Source: Apoderus coryli
Lineage: Eukaryota > Arthropoda > Insecta > Coleoptera > Attelabidae
DNA length: 64,000 nucleotides
Direction of reading: 5' to 3'
NCBI GenBank assembly: GCA_911728435.2
Contig: OU452201.1
Coordinates: 2,294,001-2,358,000, forward strand
The translations under genes and the position numbers were made by a program. The stretch's first letter is position 1. Every line of letters starts with the position of its first letter. Below, one piece after another: positions 1-11,523 of the stretch. The notes under the pieces are model-generated. The model was not told where the DNA came from. It did not search any database and saw only the letters and a program-made list of their open reading frames with translations.

Positions 1-500
1 CTCCAGATTTAAGAACCTAACCCTCAAATATTCAGTTTTGTACATACCGTTAAAGAGTGTTTTAATTATTACAACCATACTACCCAAATTACCAAAGGTT
101 AGATGAGGGCCAACAGTTTGGCATACATGCAGAGTACTAGGTTTCGCAAAAACATTCTATCGTCGTTAACATTTACAGGTGTGAATAAGTCGAAACTGAA
201 ATTTAATGATTTACGTTTTCACGTTGTAAGTTTTTCATCTTCCAAACTCTTATCTGTGGACACATTGTATACAGATTGAGTATAAAGTGGGGAATCCCCT
301 GTATATTTCCGGAAATAATCGTTATTTTGAAACATTTTTTAAAGAAAAGCTATTTGGTATAATTTTCCGCACAACCTGCCGATTTTTTATAGCTTTGTGC
401 CATGAAAAATAAAATGTCAATATACAAACAAATAAAAATTTAATTCAAAAAACAATTGGTAAAAAGAAAATCAAATCCAACTACCTAATATTAAAAACTA
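1..500. other. No gene recognised
   Basis: AT-rich sequence without a recognisable protein, RNA or repeat. The transposase relic to the right begins at about 501. Confidence 0.5.
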
Positions 501-1185
501 CTAGTCCAACAAATGTTGAAAATGTCCGTTGTTATTTGCGCACAATTGGAGTCTCCTTTCAAATGAATTTCTTACTTTTACTAGCAAGACATGTAATATT
601 TTTTAGCTCTCAGTTCTTCCACATTTATTGGTCTGTTTTTGTAGGGATAGGGGCATTCGATAGCTCCTGGACGACCAATCCATCTTTCTGCAAAAACTTC
701 ACTCCTAATATAGCCGCACACCTCTGCCAAAATGACTAGAAGCACCGTCCTGTTGTAACCAAAACTTCGCTGCCAACACAGCGGGTAGAATTTCTTCTCA
801 CAGCAAATTAAAATATTTTTCAGCTGTAAGATTGCCATCAATGAAGAATAGCCCACTAACATTACGATCCAACCACGCATACATAATTTTTTTGTGGTCG
901 CTGAGTTCGTCGCTCCATGATCCAGCGTAGATTTTCGAAAGACCAATATCGAAAGTTTTGTGTATTTATATACGAATCCTTGCATCCTTCATCAGTGAAA
1001 CAAATATTTCTTGTAAACTTTGGATTCAAGTTACATTACAGAATTCAAGACGCCTCTGAAAATCTTCAAGCTCTTGAACCAGCTGTATTTTGTATGCATG
1101 GAAATGTTCTTTTTTTAATAATTTCACCATAGATCTTTGAGAAATATTGGCTGTTGACTGATGAAAAATACAAACTTTGTTTGAT
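501..1185 (-). pseudogene. Mariner-like transposase relic
   Basis: Broken DDE transposase read on the minus strand across several frames. Near 1185-1030 the translation gives NISQRSMVKLL, then HFHAYKIQLVQEL and RRLEFC, which match the start of the catalytic region in insect mariner-like transposases. Near 650-720 RWIGRPGAIE matches the family pattern RWIGRxGPIEWP. The frame ends at 501 in NGHFQHLLD plus a stop, the usual C-terminus of this group. The related copy at 57.2-58.1 kb has the same blocks (HFHAYKI against RFHAYKI; HFQHLLD against HFEHML). Several frameshifts and stops, and loss of the aspartate motifs, make it inactive. No terminal inverted repeats were found. Confidence 0.75.
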
Positions 1186-2107
1186 TGACATAGAAAATTT
1201 ATTTGTGCCCCTTTTCCCTCACGTTACGCCACTGGGTACAGGTAAACAAACCCAAAGAGGCGTTTCTACAGTTCACTGTCCTATTTGCAATAAGTTTGTA
1301 CCAATTTCTGGTATATTAGATTAGGATTACCTACATAATAAGTAACCAACATGATGCTTGACATCTACATCGACCCTGTATATTATATAAAAAAATTAGA
1401 CAGGAAAGTGATGAATCAGGAACAGTTTTCACTAATTTAGATTTTGTTGTTACAACTTTCTTAAAGAAAGTGTAACTGCGGATTACTAAACTAACCCTGT
1501 AAGGTCTTTTCAAGATTTTGAAAAATTGTACATACTAAAAACTTTTAAAAACTCACCACTAAAAATCAATTGGACTCTCTCAAATCCGACATAACATCGA
1601 AAATCTTATACACTGAACACCTCAAGCCACATTCGCACTCACATCGATCCCAAAGCTTCAGTGTGCTCTGTGCTACTGAAAATTTCATATTTTCCGCACA
1701 TATTTCACTTCAACAAAAGCTTCGCTGTTGTACATGCGCGTCAGAGATACAATTTTCACAAAAATGTTGATCTAATCTAAAACAATATCAGCCTGCCTGT
1801 CCCTCAATATATACCCTTTATCGTTGGGATTTTAATTTAGTTGGATAGCAGAAAAGAACGCTCTGGAATTTTGTTGACTGTTTTATATAAATAAAGAAGC
1901 AAAAAATTGGTGCTTACGGCAGGTCTTTGTTCACGGGGTTAAAGTCAATTTTTTTATTGTGTCATTAACACAGTTAGTTTGCAATACAGAGGGGGACTAG
2001 AAAACTTTGTTTTTTCATTTACATATAATATACCAGATCGGTTCAGTTTGCTTGATGGTTGCCCTTGGTTTTTGTTCATCTGGTTTATTTTGTTTAGCTA
2101 ATCATCA
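1186..2107. other. No gene; one hAT-like terminal motif
   Basis: No coding sequence recognised. At 1220-1234 the sequence CACGTTACGCCACTG is the complement of a CAGTGGCGTAACG end, which resembles many insect hAT termini. No partner end is visible in the window, so it may be the edge of an element starting further left, or a solo fragment. Confidence 0.3.
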
Positions 2108-2525
2108 TCAAATATCACCGAACATATTAGGTATATCTTCGGTGGTAACTGGCACACAAATGGTTGTGTACCACTCAGAATTGACCGTTATGCGTTGTTC
2201 TAGTGGCATGGTTGCAACATGTCCAGTTTTTCCGAAAAAACAGGCGACCATTTGCTTGGAAGTGCGTCGTGCGCGAACAACTTTTGTTGGATTTGGTTCA
2301 TCTTGAAACACTCATACAGTCGGCTGCTGTTTACTGTCAGGCTCATACGCTTAAATCCTCGATTCATCACCTGTCACGATGTCATCGACCTGTTTCGAAG
2401 CACCGCGATCGTATTTTTTGAGCATTTCTTTCGACCAATCGACATGAGCCTTTTTTTGAGCGATTGACAAATTGTGTGGGATCCAACGCAAACAAATTAA
2501 TTTGCTGAGGAGGCCTCGATGAGCC
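2108..2525 (-). pseudogene. Mariner (DD34D) transposase relic
   Basis: Central part of a mariner transposase of the SETMAR type, on the minus strand. Across two frames it reads RWIPHNLSIAQKKAHVDWSK, then DDIVTGDESRI and AYEPDSKQQ, then FQDEPNPTKVVRAR, KQMVACFFGKTGHVA and VNSEWYTTIC. The first catalytic aspartate (TGDES) is kept. The tryptophan normally after GDES is lost, and a stop lies between GDESRI and AYEP. Another stop precedes FQDEP. The second and third catalytic aspartates are missing because the homology ends near 2108. The element is therefore dead and 3' truncated. No terminal repeats were found. Confidence 0.85.
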
Positions 2526-3049
2526 ACCACTGCTAATATAGTGTATGAAAGAACAGGAAGTCGGAGTCTTTATTTGAATAAGGCTAATGATATAATTTCA
2601 ACTGCGCGGAGTATCGATAAATCTCTGTAGCCAGCTCTTAGACTATTTCACCTGTTTTTTTTATACAGAATCCATCGAAGTTTGCCGCTGTGGGTACTTG
2701 TTAAAATCTATGTAATTTGTTAAAATAACAAGATATGTTTAATATAAGTATAATGTAACAACAATACAGAATACAAAATTACAATAATAACTATGTGAAA
2801 AAATAAAAATTAATAGATGCTAAATTTATATTATATGGGAATATATGAAAAATCTTCACATCATTCCTTTTAAAAAGATTCTTATATGATGATGGATAAC
2901 AAATACAGTTATCTTCAGTATTGTTATTATATTTATTACCAGTTGTATCAAGAATAATTAATAAAAAAAAAATCATCTATTAATAATTTTACGTAAACCA
3001 CAAAATTTTCAATTATGCATCAATATTGATTTTATCACACATTGATAGT

Positions 3050-3377
3050 CAATTTCTGTTATTTGCGGATGATTTTAAACTGTTAAACTGTTAAATGGCA
3101 GAGGGATGTTGCCACTGTTGGGAGTTGGTGTACCACTTAATATGGAAAAATGTAAATATACAGGAGCTTTAGTAAACAGAGTCCTCAATATAATTACTAT
3201 AATAACGTTCTTAACGGATCTGTATTGGAGTTAAATAATGTCACCAAGGATCTAGGCGTGCTCGACGATAATGAACTCACATTTGTATTGCGGAATACAT
3301 TAAGATTTCATAACATAGGATGTCTCAAGGCTCTATTTAGATCTAAGTTAGAGTACGCTTCAGTTTTGTGGTCCACG
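3050..3377 (+). pseudogene. LINE reverse transcriptase fragment, part 1
   Basis: Reverse transcriptase of a jockey/CR1-type LINE. LLFADDFKL near 3057-3083 is the catalytic box of the palm domain. After a frameshift, VTKDLGVLDDNELTF and LFRSKLEYASVLWS follow, the usual thumb region. The reading stops at VLWS exactly where the foldback element starts at 3378. It resumes at 4169 with LDKIERVQRKFL, so this and the block at 4169-4440 are one interrupted gene. Fingers and endonuclease domains are absent. Confidence 0.8.
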
Positions 3378-4168
3378 GATAGAGTTTGGAAGAAGAGAAA
3401 CTTTTTTATTTGTCGATTTAGAAGAAAAAGTCATTCTTTATAAAAACATCTGCTTGTGTCAAAACTACAACTTCGAGTACGAAATTTACGATTACTATAC
3501 ATGGTATATCAAAAATAACATTTTTAATGATTTTGATTTTTTTGTTTTTTTTTAATTTTATGAAAAAATTTTGAAAACCGTGATTTATTACACAATTGTG
3601 CAAAAAAAACACTAATAAACTTTTTTCTCAAAGTGGTTAATTTCATAGCTACTATTAAAATAATAAAATTAAAAAAACAAGAAAATCAAAATCATTAAAA
3701 ATATTATTTTTGATATACCCTGTATAGTAATCGTAAATTTGGTATTTGAATTTGTAGTTTTGACACAAGCAGACGTTTTTATAAAGAATGACTTTTTCTT
3801 CTAAATCTACAAATAAAAAAGTTTTTCTACTTCCAAACTCTATCCAATGTGTCCTCCGCGGATAGAGTTTTTTTAATTTTATTATTTTACTAGTAGCTAT
3901 GAAATTAACCACTTTGAGAAAAAAGTTTATTAGTGTTTTTTGCACAATTGGTGTAATAAATCACGGTTTTGAAAATATTTTCATAAAATTAAAAAAAAAA
4001 ACAAAAAAATCAAAATCATTAAAAATGTTATTTTTGATATACCCTGTATAGTAATCGTAAATTTGGTGTTTGAAATTGTAGTTTCGACACAAGCAGACGT
4101 TTTTATAAAGAATTACTTTTTCTTCTAAATCGACAAATAAAAAAGTTGTTCCTCTTCTAAACTCTATC
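3378..4168. mobile_element. Two adjacent foldback elements inside a LINE
   Basis: Element 1 (3378-3844, 467 bp) starts GATAGAGTTTGG and ends CCAAACTCTATC. Its arms, about 175 bp each (3378-3553 and 3672-3844), are inverted copies around a 118-bp middle. A 16-bp spacer follows. Element 2 (3861-4168, 308 bp) begins GATAGAGTTT, then carries the inverted middle and one inverted arm. It is a reverse-oriented copy that has lost most of one arm. Together they split a reverse transcriptase frame between VLWS and LDKIERVQ. Apparent reading frames in the arms are not real genes. No transposase is encoded, and the family is unassigned. Confidence 0.75.
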
Positions 4169-4440
4169 ATTGGATAAAATTGAGCGGGTGCAGAGAAAAT
4201 TTTTGTAATACCTGTATTTCAAGAATCATGGTCAAATATTTATTTTTAAATAAATGAATGACTTAATTGATGCTCCCCATCTGCTGGCGCAAATAAATAT
4301 TCGTGTTCCACATTATAACTCTCGGGACTATTATTTGTTTAAGGTTCCGGCTCATCGTACAAATTATGAGGCTCGAGCACCAGTTGGAAATCTGGAACTG
4401 CTCAAACCGTGCCTCCACATACAATTTTTGACCTGATTAA
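4169..4440 (+). pseudogene. LINE reverse transcriptase fragment, part 2
   Basis: C-terminal continuation of the gene broken at 3377. It starts with LDKIERVQRKFL and YLYFKNHG, then has a stop and a frame change before INIRVPHYNSRDYYLF, VPAHRTNYEARAPV and LELL. These match the C-terminal tail of insect jockey/CR1-type polyproteins. No 3' tail repeat is visible after the stop at 4436. Confidence 0.75.
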
Positions 4441-4942
4441 TTACGTAATTAACCCTTCTATACCCTATAAGGGAGGTAAAAAGTTAGAAGACAGTTGTTA
4501 TGAACTATTAATGCCAGCTTTAACAATTTCGAATGTTGTGAATCCAAGTGTTTCTTAATTATCACTATTGTTCCATACACTTTCAGTTGGATGGCTACCA
4601 ATTTAATTTGATACACTCTAATAACTTTGACATATCACGTAAGCAGGCGGGCCGTTGTGATGGTCTCTATCGCTTAAACTTACTATAATAGCAAAGCAAT
4701 GCATATTATGCGATGCGTGTACAGGATGATTCAGGAGGAAACGTCAATGTTTTAGGGATGGGGGATCCAAAGTAAACAGAAAAGTTCCTATAAACAGAGT
4801 TAAACAATATTCAGAGTAGTATATGTACACTGACATGAACTAACAAAGATTGTTTCACCTGCAATTTGTTTTAATGGGAACCTCATCCCAAACAAAAATC
4901 CACCTATACATAACTATTCTCTGTTAGCTTGCTTCATCTTGG
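4441..4942. other. No gene recognised
   Basis: Unannotated AT-rich sequence. No coding potential or repeat unit was recognised. Confidence 0.4.
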
Positions 4943-5089
4943 AACAAAACTTTAATATTATTTGAATAAAACGACGTCTACTCCACAAAAATGAATCATT
5001 TTGTGGAGTAGACGTCGTTTTATTCAAATAATAACATTCACTCCTCGATAGATGGATTACTTCAGAAAAAAAAAAAACAAAACTTTAAT
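4943..5089 (+). mobile_element. Retroposed hairpin with poly(A) and 14-bp TSD
   Basis: The insert 4957-5075 is bounded by perfect 14-bp direct repeats AACAAAACTTTAAT (4943-4956 and 5076-5089) and ends in an A-run at about 5066-5077. That is the signature of LINE-mediated retroposition. The insert opens with a perfect 34-bp inverted repeat (4957-4990 and 4999-5032) around an 8-nt loop. A 3' stretch (5033-5065) and the A-tail follow. The inverted 5' part looks like an inversion or template switch during reverse transcription. The source RNA is not recognised. Confidence 0.8.
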
Positions 5090-5438
5090 GTTCTAAGGGA
5101 TTATCGCTCAAGATTCGGACGATATTTTTATAATTGTCGTCGAAAAGCTGCAAAATTGGCAAAAGTTCGGGTAAGCGATCTGCGAATCCGCTGCCAGGAT
5201 GGATCGCACCACAATACAAATGGAAAATTTATTTTTTTCTCACGGGAACTAGGCACTTTTCAACTGTGATTTAATGCGTTTTCACTATTTAATCAATTAA
5301 TTTAATTATATCTACACAGTTCATTTAAGTGTGTGACGCAGAGGGAGATATCAACTATTCTTCTTGAGCTATTCACAAACATTTGATCACATCCATCCAT
5401 CTGACGGCTTTCATGGCACTGTCACTTTAGGTTATTAA

Positions 5439-6858
5439 CCCATTAAAGCCCATTGGCACATAAATGTGCCAGCGTTATTTTCTTTTATTTTTCAAAACTC
5501 CCCAAACTGAGCTGTTCTAGATACATACTGAACTGTTCCTTGCGTAGTTATTTACAGGTCATAATTTTTTTTTAGATTTTACAGTGCTTGATTTTTGAGA
5601 AATTAATGAAAACCTAACCCACTCTGAAGCATCTTACTACACCTGTCTGCACTGATGTAAATATACATTTTTTTCTACTTTTAATTACTTTACTAGTTGT
5701 TACATTTTTCATTTTGTTGTTGATAAATATTCATTGTAACGATATTCAACAAAACCATAAGTTTTTTTATAACATAAATTTTATTATGAAGGAAAAAAAA
5801 CCATTGGCACATAAACGTGCCAGTGGGCAGACATGATGTCTATTTCAAAGATATGCATGCGCAGTTGGCCTTGTTCTATTTTTAGTATTTGAACTGTCAA
5901 ACACACACCAGTAGGTATATATTACGTTCAGTACGCAATTTAGAAATTATTACTGGTACTTTACAGAAAAATGGAGTTTCAAAAGAATCAAATATGTCTG
6001 AGTATAATTTGTTGCTAAAACAAGCCGAGGAACAATGGAACTCAAAACCGATGGAAAGTTAGTACTTGTGCGGGGGAATGATAATTCCATTGTAACTGTA
6101 TTATCAAACTGCTGTAATCATATGCTTCCTTTGAAAAATGTAGAGATATTCTATAACTAAAAAAGGTAAAATTCATATTCAAATGCCGCTTATAACAAAA
6201 ATATGGGAGGCGTCGATTTTGAATGATCAGGTCTGTCTAGCTATGGAATTTCAATAAGGACTAAACAGTAGTGGTGGTCTTTCTTCAGTTGTTCAATTGA
6301 TCAACCTAATCTACAAGTTTGGCAATTATGGAGAAGGTGTGAAAACAATAATATGCCGCTACTCGAATTCAGACGGCAACTTATTGCTTTATATTTATGG
6401 GCACCCTTCAATGAAACCAGGGCCATCATCAAGCGCATTATCACCAATTGTCAATTAGTTACGTTTGAATGAACAAAATCACTTGATAGTCCAAAGTAGT
6501 GAACATAGACAAAATGTAAAACATGTTCTAACCGCACCAGTTTTGAGTGTAATACCTGCAAAGTAGCCCTGCACCCAAAAACATACTTTAGAAATTTCCA
6601 TAGAACATACCTTTTTATTATATTTATCAATAACTGATGTAATTATTCAAAAAATAGTTAGTTTTAAATATTTATGTAATGTTTCTCTTATGTTACTGTA
6701 TGTGCCTGGTGGCACATTTATGTGCCACTATTTTTTTGGTACTTTTATTATAAATAAATTTTAAATTTTGCGTATACAATGTTATTTCACATATATAAAC
6801 AGCAACTAACGTGTTTTTGTTCTAATTAAGACAGACAAAAATTACGGGCACTAATGGG
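5439..6858 (+). mobile_element. piggyBac relic, copy 1
   Basis: TTAA target duplications (5435-5438 and 6859-6862) flank ends that read CCCATTAAAGCCC and, inverted, CCCATTAGTGCCC. A subterminal inverted motif CACATAAATGTGCCA / TGGCACATTTATGTGCC lies just inside. It carries the C-terminal half of a piggyBac transposase in ruined frames. A sister copy with the same internal structure lies at 30261-31685, so the decayed form itself was probably mobilised in trans. Confidence 0.9.
6048..6602 (+). pseudogene. piggyBac transposase C-terminal relic
   Basis: Recognisable blocks in shifting frames: LVLVRGNDNSIVTVLSN; AAYNKNMGGVD, matching the family motif YNxxMGGVD and its last catalytic aspartate; then GISIRTKQ-WW and a hydrophobic stretch. 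Near the end, RTSFECNTCKVALHPK matches the cysteine-rich C-terminal zinc-binding module. Several stops and frameshifts are present. The N-terminal half with the first two catalytic aspartates is absent or unrecognisable. Confidence 0.85.
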
Positions 6859-6862
6859 TTAA

Positions 6863-8328
6863 GGTTATTATCACTTTTTCACTAAAATTACTTTAAATAC
6901 ACAATGACAACTTCTAAATTTACTACAACTATATCGAATAACCTTTTTATAACACTACAATATACAACATGTTGATAGAAATTGATCTTAAACATGAAAA
7001 TAATGCCGAAAACTGTTAGACTATGAATGTAAACAAAGAAAATAATAAACTATTTGACACAAGCAATTTGTTTGACGCGTTAGAAAAAAACATCTTACCA
7101 AAACCAAATTATGACGTGAACTAGAGGTGTCAACTATATTGGAATTTGTCGACTTTTTTTAAAACCATTTTCATGACTATATTCTTAGAAAAACATATGG
7201 GAGAAGCAATTTCGTTTATTTTTAGTCATAATCGTAGGCAAGAATATGGTACACATTCGTAAATTCTATTGAAAAAGTATTAATCTTTAAAAATATGACT
7301 CACTTCACACATACTGCTTTCCTTTTCTCACTTCACACATACTACGTTCCTTTTATAAATATCACTATTCCAAATCCAAATGTCATATAAACTGTGACAG
7401 CTACCGCACACAAAAATATTTCGATATCAATAAATAATTGTTTGCATTGGAAGTACCTAGCTAACAAACCTTATATGAAAATTTCCAGTCAAAACTGATG
7501 CTTACTTATCTAAAAAATAATGCAAATACACTGAACTCCACCACCAAAGAAGTAGAGGTTTTCCATAGTGTCAAATTATAACATAAATCCATCTGTCATA
7601 ATAATTAACATGTCTATAGTAAAACAACGTAAATACAATAATTTCCAAAAATGTGCAAAAATATTAATGTAAAAGACAGAATGGAAATTGAAAAAGAATA
7701 TATACCGGAAGATAGGTGTACAATCATATAAAATAGGGTTATCACCGTACACTTTGATGAAATTATTTGTTGACATGCCGCAACGACTTAACTAACCCTC
7801 AATGACTTTTTTCATAGATAAAACTACCACAAAACGACTGGGAAATCCCAAAGGGATTTCTTGTAAATAAATAAATGTTGTAGCGGATTTACCTTATACA
7901 TGTTTAAACCCGCCATAATTCTACGCCACTGTTTTAACCATTATATAACATTGTAGGTAGTGATATTATGTTGTTATGTGTAGGTACCTATCTACTTACA
8001 TACTCTGCGCTCCGTGGGAATAGTTCAACATACCGAAAAATTAACATGCGGAAAGCAAAATCAGGATGCACTAGATTAACGTTTTACTCGATCCAACCAA
8101 AACTGTACCTATTAAACTATGGTGAGGCGAGAAATATTAGGTACACAACATTATGCCTGCCCGTATTTTACGAGGGCCATCTTTTAAATTTTTTACAAAA
8201 TCTGGAAACAAAATAACATTTTTGGGAACAAACTATATTTGGTTTCTACACTAGATACCTCAATCAGAGTAGCAAAAGTGCTTCGACAATTGGCTCAAAC
8301 GCATGCAAAAGTTTATACTTAGATCTTC
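6863..8328. other. No gene; hAT-like end and short duplication
   Basis: No gene recognised. At 7917-7931, TAATTCTACGCCACTG resembles the inverted end of an insect hAT element; no partner was found. Near 7300-7355 a roughly 29-bp unit containing CACTTCACACATACT is duplicated in tandem. An 82-codon open frame at 7968-8216 has no recognisable domain. Confidence 0.3.
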
Positions 8329-9180
8329 ATGGGGAATATTTTGAAAAACAATAAAGTGATTGCGTCTTTGTCCTTATTTAATTCATATTTATCCTTAAGA
8401 AAACAAAGGGTTTACCATAATGGCCAGTTTTCGACGGTGTCGGATATTACATCTGGTGTGCCACAGGGTTCAATTCTGGGGCCTCTGTTATTTTTAATTT
8501 ATACCTCAGAAATTTTGAGTTCATTAAATCATTGTAGTATACAGGCTTTTGCGGATGATACACAGGTTTATTACTGTTTTAAGACGGATGATTGTGTTGA
8601 GGCCTGCCAGAGAGTTAATGCTGACCTTGATGTTCTATATTCACTTTCCACCGATCATAATTTAAAATTGAGTCCATTAAAATCGCATATGTTGCTGTAG
8701 AGTAATAGAAATGATTCTGAATATCTTAAAGAAAATTTTAAAGTTATGTTTAATAACAGTTTCTTCTGCAAGGAACTTAGGTGTTATCACTGACATTGAT
8801 TTAAGATGTCGTGAGCATGTAAAGAAAGAACATGTTGCGGAAGTCATTTTCCACTTTGAAACTTCTGTATTCGCATAGACATGTTTTGAACGTTAGGCTC
8901 AAGCGTACTCTCTGTGAATCACTGATTTTATCCAATTTTAATTACTGTGATTTTGTTTACGGTCCTATGTTAGACGTTTTTGATAGAAGACGTATTCAGG
9001 GAGTACAAAATTGCTGTGCTAGGTTTGTTTCGGTTCTTAGGAACATAGAACTTCATTGTTTCAGAGAAGTTTTACTTATAATGCCATCAGATTATATAAA
9101 ACGATTCCCAGTGAGTTCAGGGGGTTGAGTCCTAATACATTTAAGAGTCGTTATAAGCTACACCTACTAAATAAACCGTG
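8329..9180 (+). pseudogene. Jockey/CR1-type LINE reverse transcriptase relic
   Basis: Palm and thumb of a LINE reverse transcriptase. SGVPQGSILGPLLFLIY (about 8452-8502) and QAFADDTQVYY (about 8543-8577, catalytic FADD) are intact in one 123-codon frame. After a stop at 8698 the sequence goes on through a frameshift to MLRKSFSTLKLLYSHRH, NFNYCDFVYGPML and RRIQGVQNCCARFV, the usual LINE C-terminal block. Short deletions remove the spacer after IEL. The frame ends with FKSRYKLHLLNKP and a stop near 9180. The 5' part is truncated. Confidence 0.85.
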
Positions 9181-9488
9181 AAACGTTGGATACGTCCATT
9201 GTATTTCGAATTTGATTGTTTTAATTTGTTTTTTTCCCTTTCTCTTTTGCTACTGTTCATGGGAGATGGAGTTGCGTGGGCTTTGCCTAATATGTTATAT
9301 TAATTAAATTCATATGTTTTTGTTTTCTTCTTTTTTGCATTTTTATGTTTCTTTCTGTTAAGTTGTTTTGGCTGCTTCTAAGGTTAAGTAGAGTAGCTTT
9401 AAGCTAGACTTCGCCTTTTTAGTGGTCGCGTGTGTTTTTTGCTTGGGTGCTTCCCAACATGAATGTATTTACTTTGCAAATAAAGACG

Positions 9489-9519
<31 letters not shown>

Positions 9520-9521
9520 TC
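9181..9521 (+). other. LINE 3' UTR with (ATT)n tail
   Basis: Untranslated 3' end of the preceding LINE. It ends with AATAAAGACGATTT and an (ATT)n run at about 9490-9519, the microsatellite-type tail of CR1/jockey-like elements. The stretch TAGACTTCGCC near 9405-9415 recurs in related form at about 19157-19167 in another LINE tail. Confidence 0.7.
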
Positions 9522-10547
9522 CGATGATTAATATTTGTTTTTGTTTTCTAATCCCGAAATATAAAAGAAAACCCTCGTACCATTTGTCTCGATGGAGCTG
9601 AGTTCGGATAATGTTTATCCAGCCATTGTTTGGTTTCCACTGTATTTTTTTTTCATCAAAAAACAATGCATTATCAAAACTCGAAATTCAAAAAAAAATA
9701 TGCATTTAATAATAGTGAAACCAAAACATATTTGATGCAGACGCTGCCTGTATTGAATTTATATTTTATTCGACGTTCATTCCAAGGGATTATTATTTGT
9801 GTTTCAGATAAAATAGCTTTGTAAATTGATTACGTGCTTGCTACTTTTTGTTATAGTTGGATTGGATGAGTTTGGAAATAAAAGTTTCGAAGTTTAAACA
9901 TTTTATTTATACTCAGAGCGTCTCGGAAAATTTGAAGTTATAGGTATCGGAACTTCGACTGTATATTTTACGTTTATCTTTTTTTCTTTTTGAACACACA
10001 TCGTAGGTATATTATTTTATTCAGAGTCTAAAATATACCTGCTTTAAAAAATCTACTCCACTTTTATGATTTTTGATAGCAGCAGTACTTTTTCAAAACA
10101 GGCTATTAAATTATTCTCCACTAAAATCATGTTTGATACTTTGTTGCTGTGTACTTATATCAACCATTACGAAGTTATTACCAATTTACTGCAGACTTTT
10201 ATAAATAATTACCCTAATTTAATTTCCAGAACTCGTTATACCCGTCACTGCTTTCTATATGATTAAAATTCTGCTCCTATATGCACCCGGTTAACTCAAA
10301 GTGTTTTAGAAGCGTAAAACGACACTAAACATTATAGCCATTTTTGCAGATTAAATATTATTAGATCATTTTAACGCCATCTTGAATAATTCAACGTCCA
10401 GAGCAGACGATATTAAATTATCTACTTTTTTGACATAAAATGTTCAATTTATATTAAAAATCTACAGGATGGCTCAAGTGAAACGACGTATGTTTTGAAA
10501 AAAGGCGCTATGTTACCAAATCAAACACTATTTATCTGCTTAATTAC
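9522..10547. other. No gene recognised
   Basis: AT-rich sequence. Open frames at 9469-9666 (minus) and 10066-10266 (plus) match nothing I recognise. TACAGGATGGCTCAAG near 10464 is weakly like a mariner-type terminus. Confidence 0.35.
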
Positions 10548-11444
10548 TTAAAGTCTCTCGGACTCTGCCGGTAAAGTATGGGGTTCCCCAGGGCTCGGTG
10601 CTGCATATGTCAATGATTTTAAAGTCCCAGTTAATGCATCGAGCATCATCCTGTTTGCGGATGACAGCACTATCCTGCGGAATAGTTCGAGCGCTCTAGA
10701 TCTCATTGCGGATCTCAGTAGTGTAACGGCACATGTTTCTGACTGGTTTGCGGCAAATGGATTAAGTCTTAATCTAGACAAAACACAGATTATAGGATTT
10801 TCAAAAGGAAATTTGAACCTGTTCCGCGACGTTGACAGCGTTAGATATCTGAAGGTGGTTTTAAATCCTAAACTGTCTTGGAACGCTCACATTGATTGCT
10901 GAGCAAAGAGGGTCAACAGAAATATATATCTATTGCGAAATCTGGCAAATTCATTCCCTGGAAGAGTAGAGAGTATATTCATTCCCTGATCTCTTATTCT
11001 ATTGTAAATTGGGGCCATTCGCCTGGTGCCGCACAAGTATTTGCGTTACAGAGAAGAGTGGTTCGTGTTATTGGCAGCTTGAAGTATCGGGAGGACTGTA
11101 GGCATATTTTTAGAAGCCTTCGAATTTTGACGGTTCCTCCTGTGTTTGTGTTGCACTCTCTGGTTTATGTTAGGGCGAGTATAGATGAGTATAGTTTGCA
11201 GAGGGATATTCATGAGCACGGTACTAGACATGGTTCGGACATCAGAGTGCAGTTCAGTAGAATAACGGGCTCTAGATCGGCCAAGAATTATTATGGTCCG
11301 AGAGCATACAACGCACTGCCGGAGAGGTTTCGGGAACTCCCCGTGAAGCCGTTTAAGTCTATACTGAAGGCATATTTAATAGATAAATGTTTTTATTCAT
11401 TTGATGAATTTATGTTAAGTGATTTTAGTGATCTGACTATCTAA
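10548..11444 (+). pseudogene. Jockey-like LINE reverse transcriptase relic
   Basis: Starts in the palm with YGVPQGSVL. A short deletion removes the usual GPLLFLIY, and YVNDFKV and SIILFADDSTILRNSS follow. Next come WFAANGLSLNLDKTQII and VRYLKVVLNPKLSW. A frame change leads into a 182-codon open frame (10896-11444) with FALQRRVVRVIGSL, RILTVPPVFVLHSLVYV, RSAKNYYGPRAYNALPERF and FKSILKAYLIDKCFYSFDEF, a typical LINE C-terminus. It resembles family B (60.8-62.3 kb) in the C-terminal region, so it may be a related subfamily. Confidence 0.85.
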
Positions 11445-11523
11445 CTTTTTGACTGTTTGTTTTGTTTATTGTTTAAGGATGTTTTTAGTTTTTATATTGA
11501 CATGCTCTTGATAGTTCTATTCT

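Noticed and set aside
3655..4170. Two similar minus-strand ORFs
   Set aside because: They lie in the foldback arms and mirror each other; not genes.
9469..9666. Minus-strand 65-codon ORF with a protein-like start
   Set aside because: Half of it translates an (ATT)n tail; no domain recognised.
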